In this document: one piece after another, positions 5,054 through 5,802 of the stretch | Layout: each line of letters starts with the position of its first letter | Numbering within the stretch: the stretch's first letter is position 1 | From: JAMXLO01 sp041487355 | GTDB lineage: Bacteria > Pseudomonadota > Alphaproteobacteria > Acetobacterales > Acetobacteraceae | Assembly: GCA_041487355.1 (NCBI GenBank) | Contig: JBGPND010000289.1 | Coordinates: 1-5,802, forward strand | Direction of reading: 5' to 3' | Length of the DNA: 5,802 bases | Made by a program: the position numbers and the translations under genes | The notes under the pieces: generated by a model | What the model was told of the DNA's origin: nothing | Database searches by the model: none | What the model saw: only the letters and a program-made list of their open reading frames with translations

Positions 5054-5802
5054 TCATTGCCGCGTCCGGTGCGGCCATGATACCTCAAAGTCCACCGGCG
5101 AGCGGTATTGCAGCGCCGAGTGCAGCCGCTGTCGATTGTAGACCTCGTCAATGAACCGGCTGATCTCGCCTTCTGCCTCTACGAGGTTCCGATAGGACCG
5201 CCCGTCAACCTCTTCTTTCTTCAACGTTCGCATAAAGCTCTCCGCCATCGCGTTGTCCCACGGGCAGCCGACCCGGCTCATGCTCGGCTGAATGCCGGCC
5301 CGTTCCAGGCGCTCGACATAATCGCCACACGCATACTGAACCCCGCGATCCGCGTGATGCACCAGGCCGCCGGATACCACCTCCCGGCTGCGCAATGCCA
5401 TCTCCAGGGCGGCCAAGGCCAGGCTCGCTTGCAGATGCGATGCCATGCTCCAACCCACCACTCGCCGGCTGAACGCATCCAGCACCACCGCCAGGTAGAC
5501 GAACTCCTCCGACAGCCGAACGTAGAGCCTGCCCTCGGGCTTGACCCGAGGGTGATGTCGGCAACCCACAACTGGTTCACCCCATCGGCTCCAAACATCG
5601 AGCCAGGTTCGGATACACCCGGAACCGGTGGCGCGAATCGGTCGTCGCCGGCACGAACGCCCGCTTCGCCAGGCACAGCAGATTGTCTTCCTGCCGGATC
5701 CGCTCGACGCGCTTGTGGTTCACCGCCCAGCCGGATCGTTTCAGCAGCACCGTGATCCGCCGATAGCCATAATGCCGATGGGCCAACGACAGACGCTGGA
5801 TC
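5054..5802 (-). pseudogene. broken IS3-family transposase OrfB (5' end beyond the window)
   Basis: Three reading segments together rebuild a normal OrfB core. From the window edge to 5577: HRHYGYRRITVLLKRSGWAVNHKRVERIRQE and then RHRFRVYPNLAR, the HTH_21 region and linker. About 5579-5552: VNQLWVADIT, with the first catalytic Asp at 5559-5557. From 5525 to 5054: YVRLSEEFVYLAVVLDAFSRRVVGWSM, HHADRGVQYA (second Asp), WDNAMAESFMRTLKKEEV (catalytic Glu) and YNRQRLHSALQYRSPVDFE. The first join needs one base, probably lost from the C run at 5580-5583; seven codons are expected between LAR and NQLW and only 20 bases are present. The second join is a 26-base palindromic insertion. All catalytic residues survive but are not in one frame, so no active enzyme is expected. 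The apparent start at 5569 (MGCRHHPRVKPEGR) is translated insertion sequence, not a true N-terminus. Confidence 0.88.
5526..5551. repeat. 26-bp palindromic repeat element inserted in the IS3 transposase gene
   Basis: Removing these 26 bases restores GAC ATC ACC TAC GTT CGG CTG on the minus strand (DITYVRL), the expected continuous transposase sequence. With the adjoining G, the insertion contains a perfect 8-bp inverted repeat, CCCTCGGG (5532-5539) and CCCGAGGG (5545-5552), with a CTTGA loop. Translated, it gives HPRVKPEG, a peptide I associate with short palindromic repeats scattered in alphaproteobacterial genomes. The edges are ambiguous by one G. Confidence 0.75.

Larger units (their letters stand above)
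5000..5802 (-). mobile_element. second IS3-family insertion sequence, decayed, running off the window
   Basis: The right end lies at about 5000, and the transposase gene is read leftwards from beyond 5802. The orfB stop is at 5056-5054, 54 bases from the terminus, a normal IS3 distance. It is a different element from the one at 620-1601: the transposase sequences and terminal repeats clearly differ and it lies in the opposite orientation. Its orfA and left inverted repeat, if present, lie outside the window. The broken orfB means this copy cannot move on its own. Confidence 0.85.

Noticed and set aside
5108..5755. Plus-strand open frame of 215 codons
   Set aside because: It is antisense to the broken IS3 orfB, whose catalytic motifs are plain on the minus strand.

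Overview
The window looks like an accessory, insertion-sequence-rich stretch of a GC-rich proteobacterial chromosome or plasmid. An alphaproteobacterium is most likely. The reasons are the type of IS630 transposase, a short palindromic repeat whose translation contains PRVKPE, and a beta-helix/CBM60 protein of a kind I associate with alphaproteobacteria. This is recalled family knowledge, not a database search. I see no tRNA, rRNA or CRISPR array.

Layout, left to right. (1) Positions 107-619, minus strand: the C-terminal remnant of a BNR/Asp-box beta-propeller protein, cut at its N-terminal side by an IS. (2) About 620-1601, plus strand: an IS3-family element that has lost its left end and nearly all of orfA but keeps an apparently intact orfB with all DDE residues. 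(3) 1599-1961, minus strand: a piece from the middle of the PrkA serine kinase gene, broken on both sides; its stop codon is the terminal TGA of the IS. (4) 1962-2351: 390 bases without a normal gene, but rich in structure. It holds an imperfect palindrome, a promoter candidate, a six-codon ORF with a good ribosome binding site, a stem-loop and a perfect 20-bp palindrome just before the next gene's ribosome binding site. (5) 2352-3797, plus strand: the only intact non-transposon gene, a right-handed parallel beta-helix protein with a proline-rich linker and a C-terminal CBM60-like carbohydrate-binding domain. (6) About 3798-4999, minus strand: an IS630-family element with an intact transposase. 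(7) About 5000 to the window end, minus strand: a second IS3-family element whose orfB is broken by a one-base deletion and by a 26-base palindromic insertion beside the first catalytic Asp codon.

The genes do not form a pathway. The region reads as a scrapyard of broken host genes (BNR protein, prkA) joined by IS elements around one preserved cargo gene, probably involved in binding or modifying a polysaccharide. The parts most worth following up are the structured leader of the beta-helix gene (2119-2351) and the small palindromic element inserted in the second IS3 transposase. I did not find a clear new multi-gene system.
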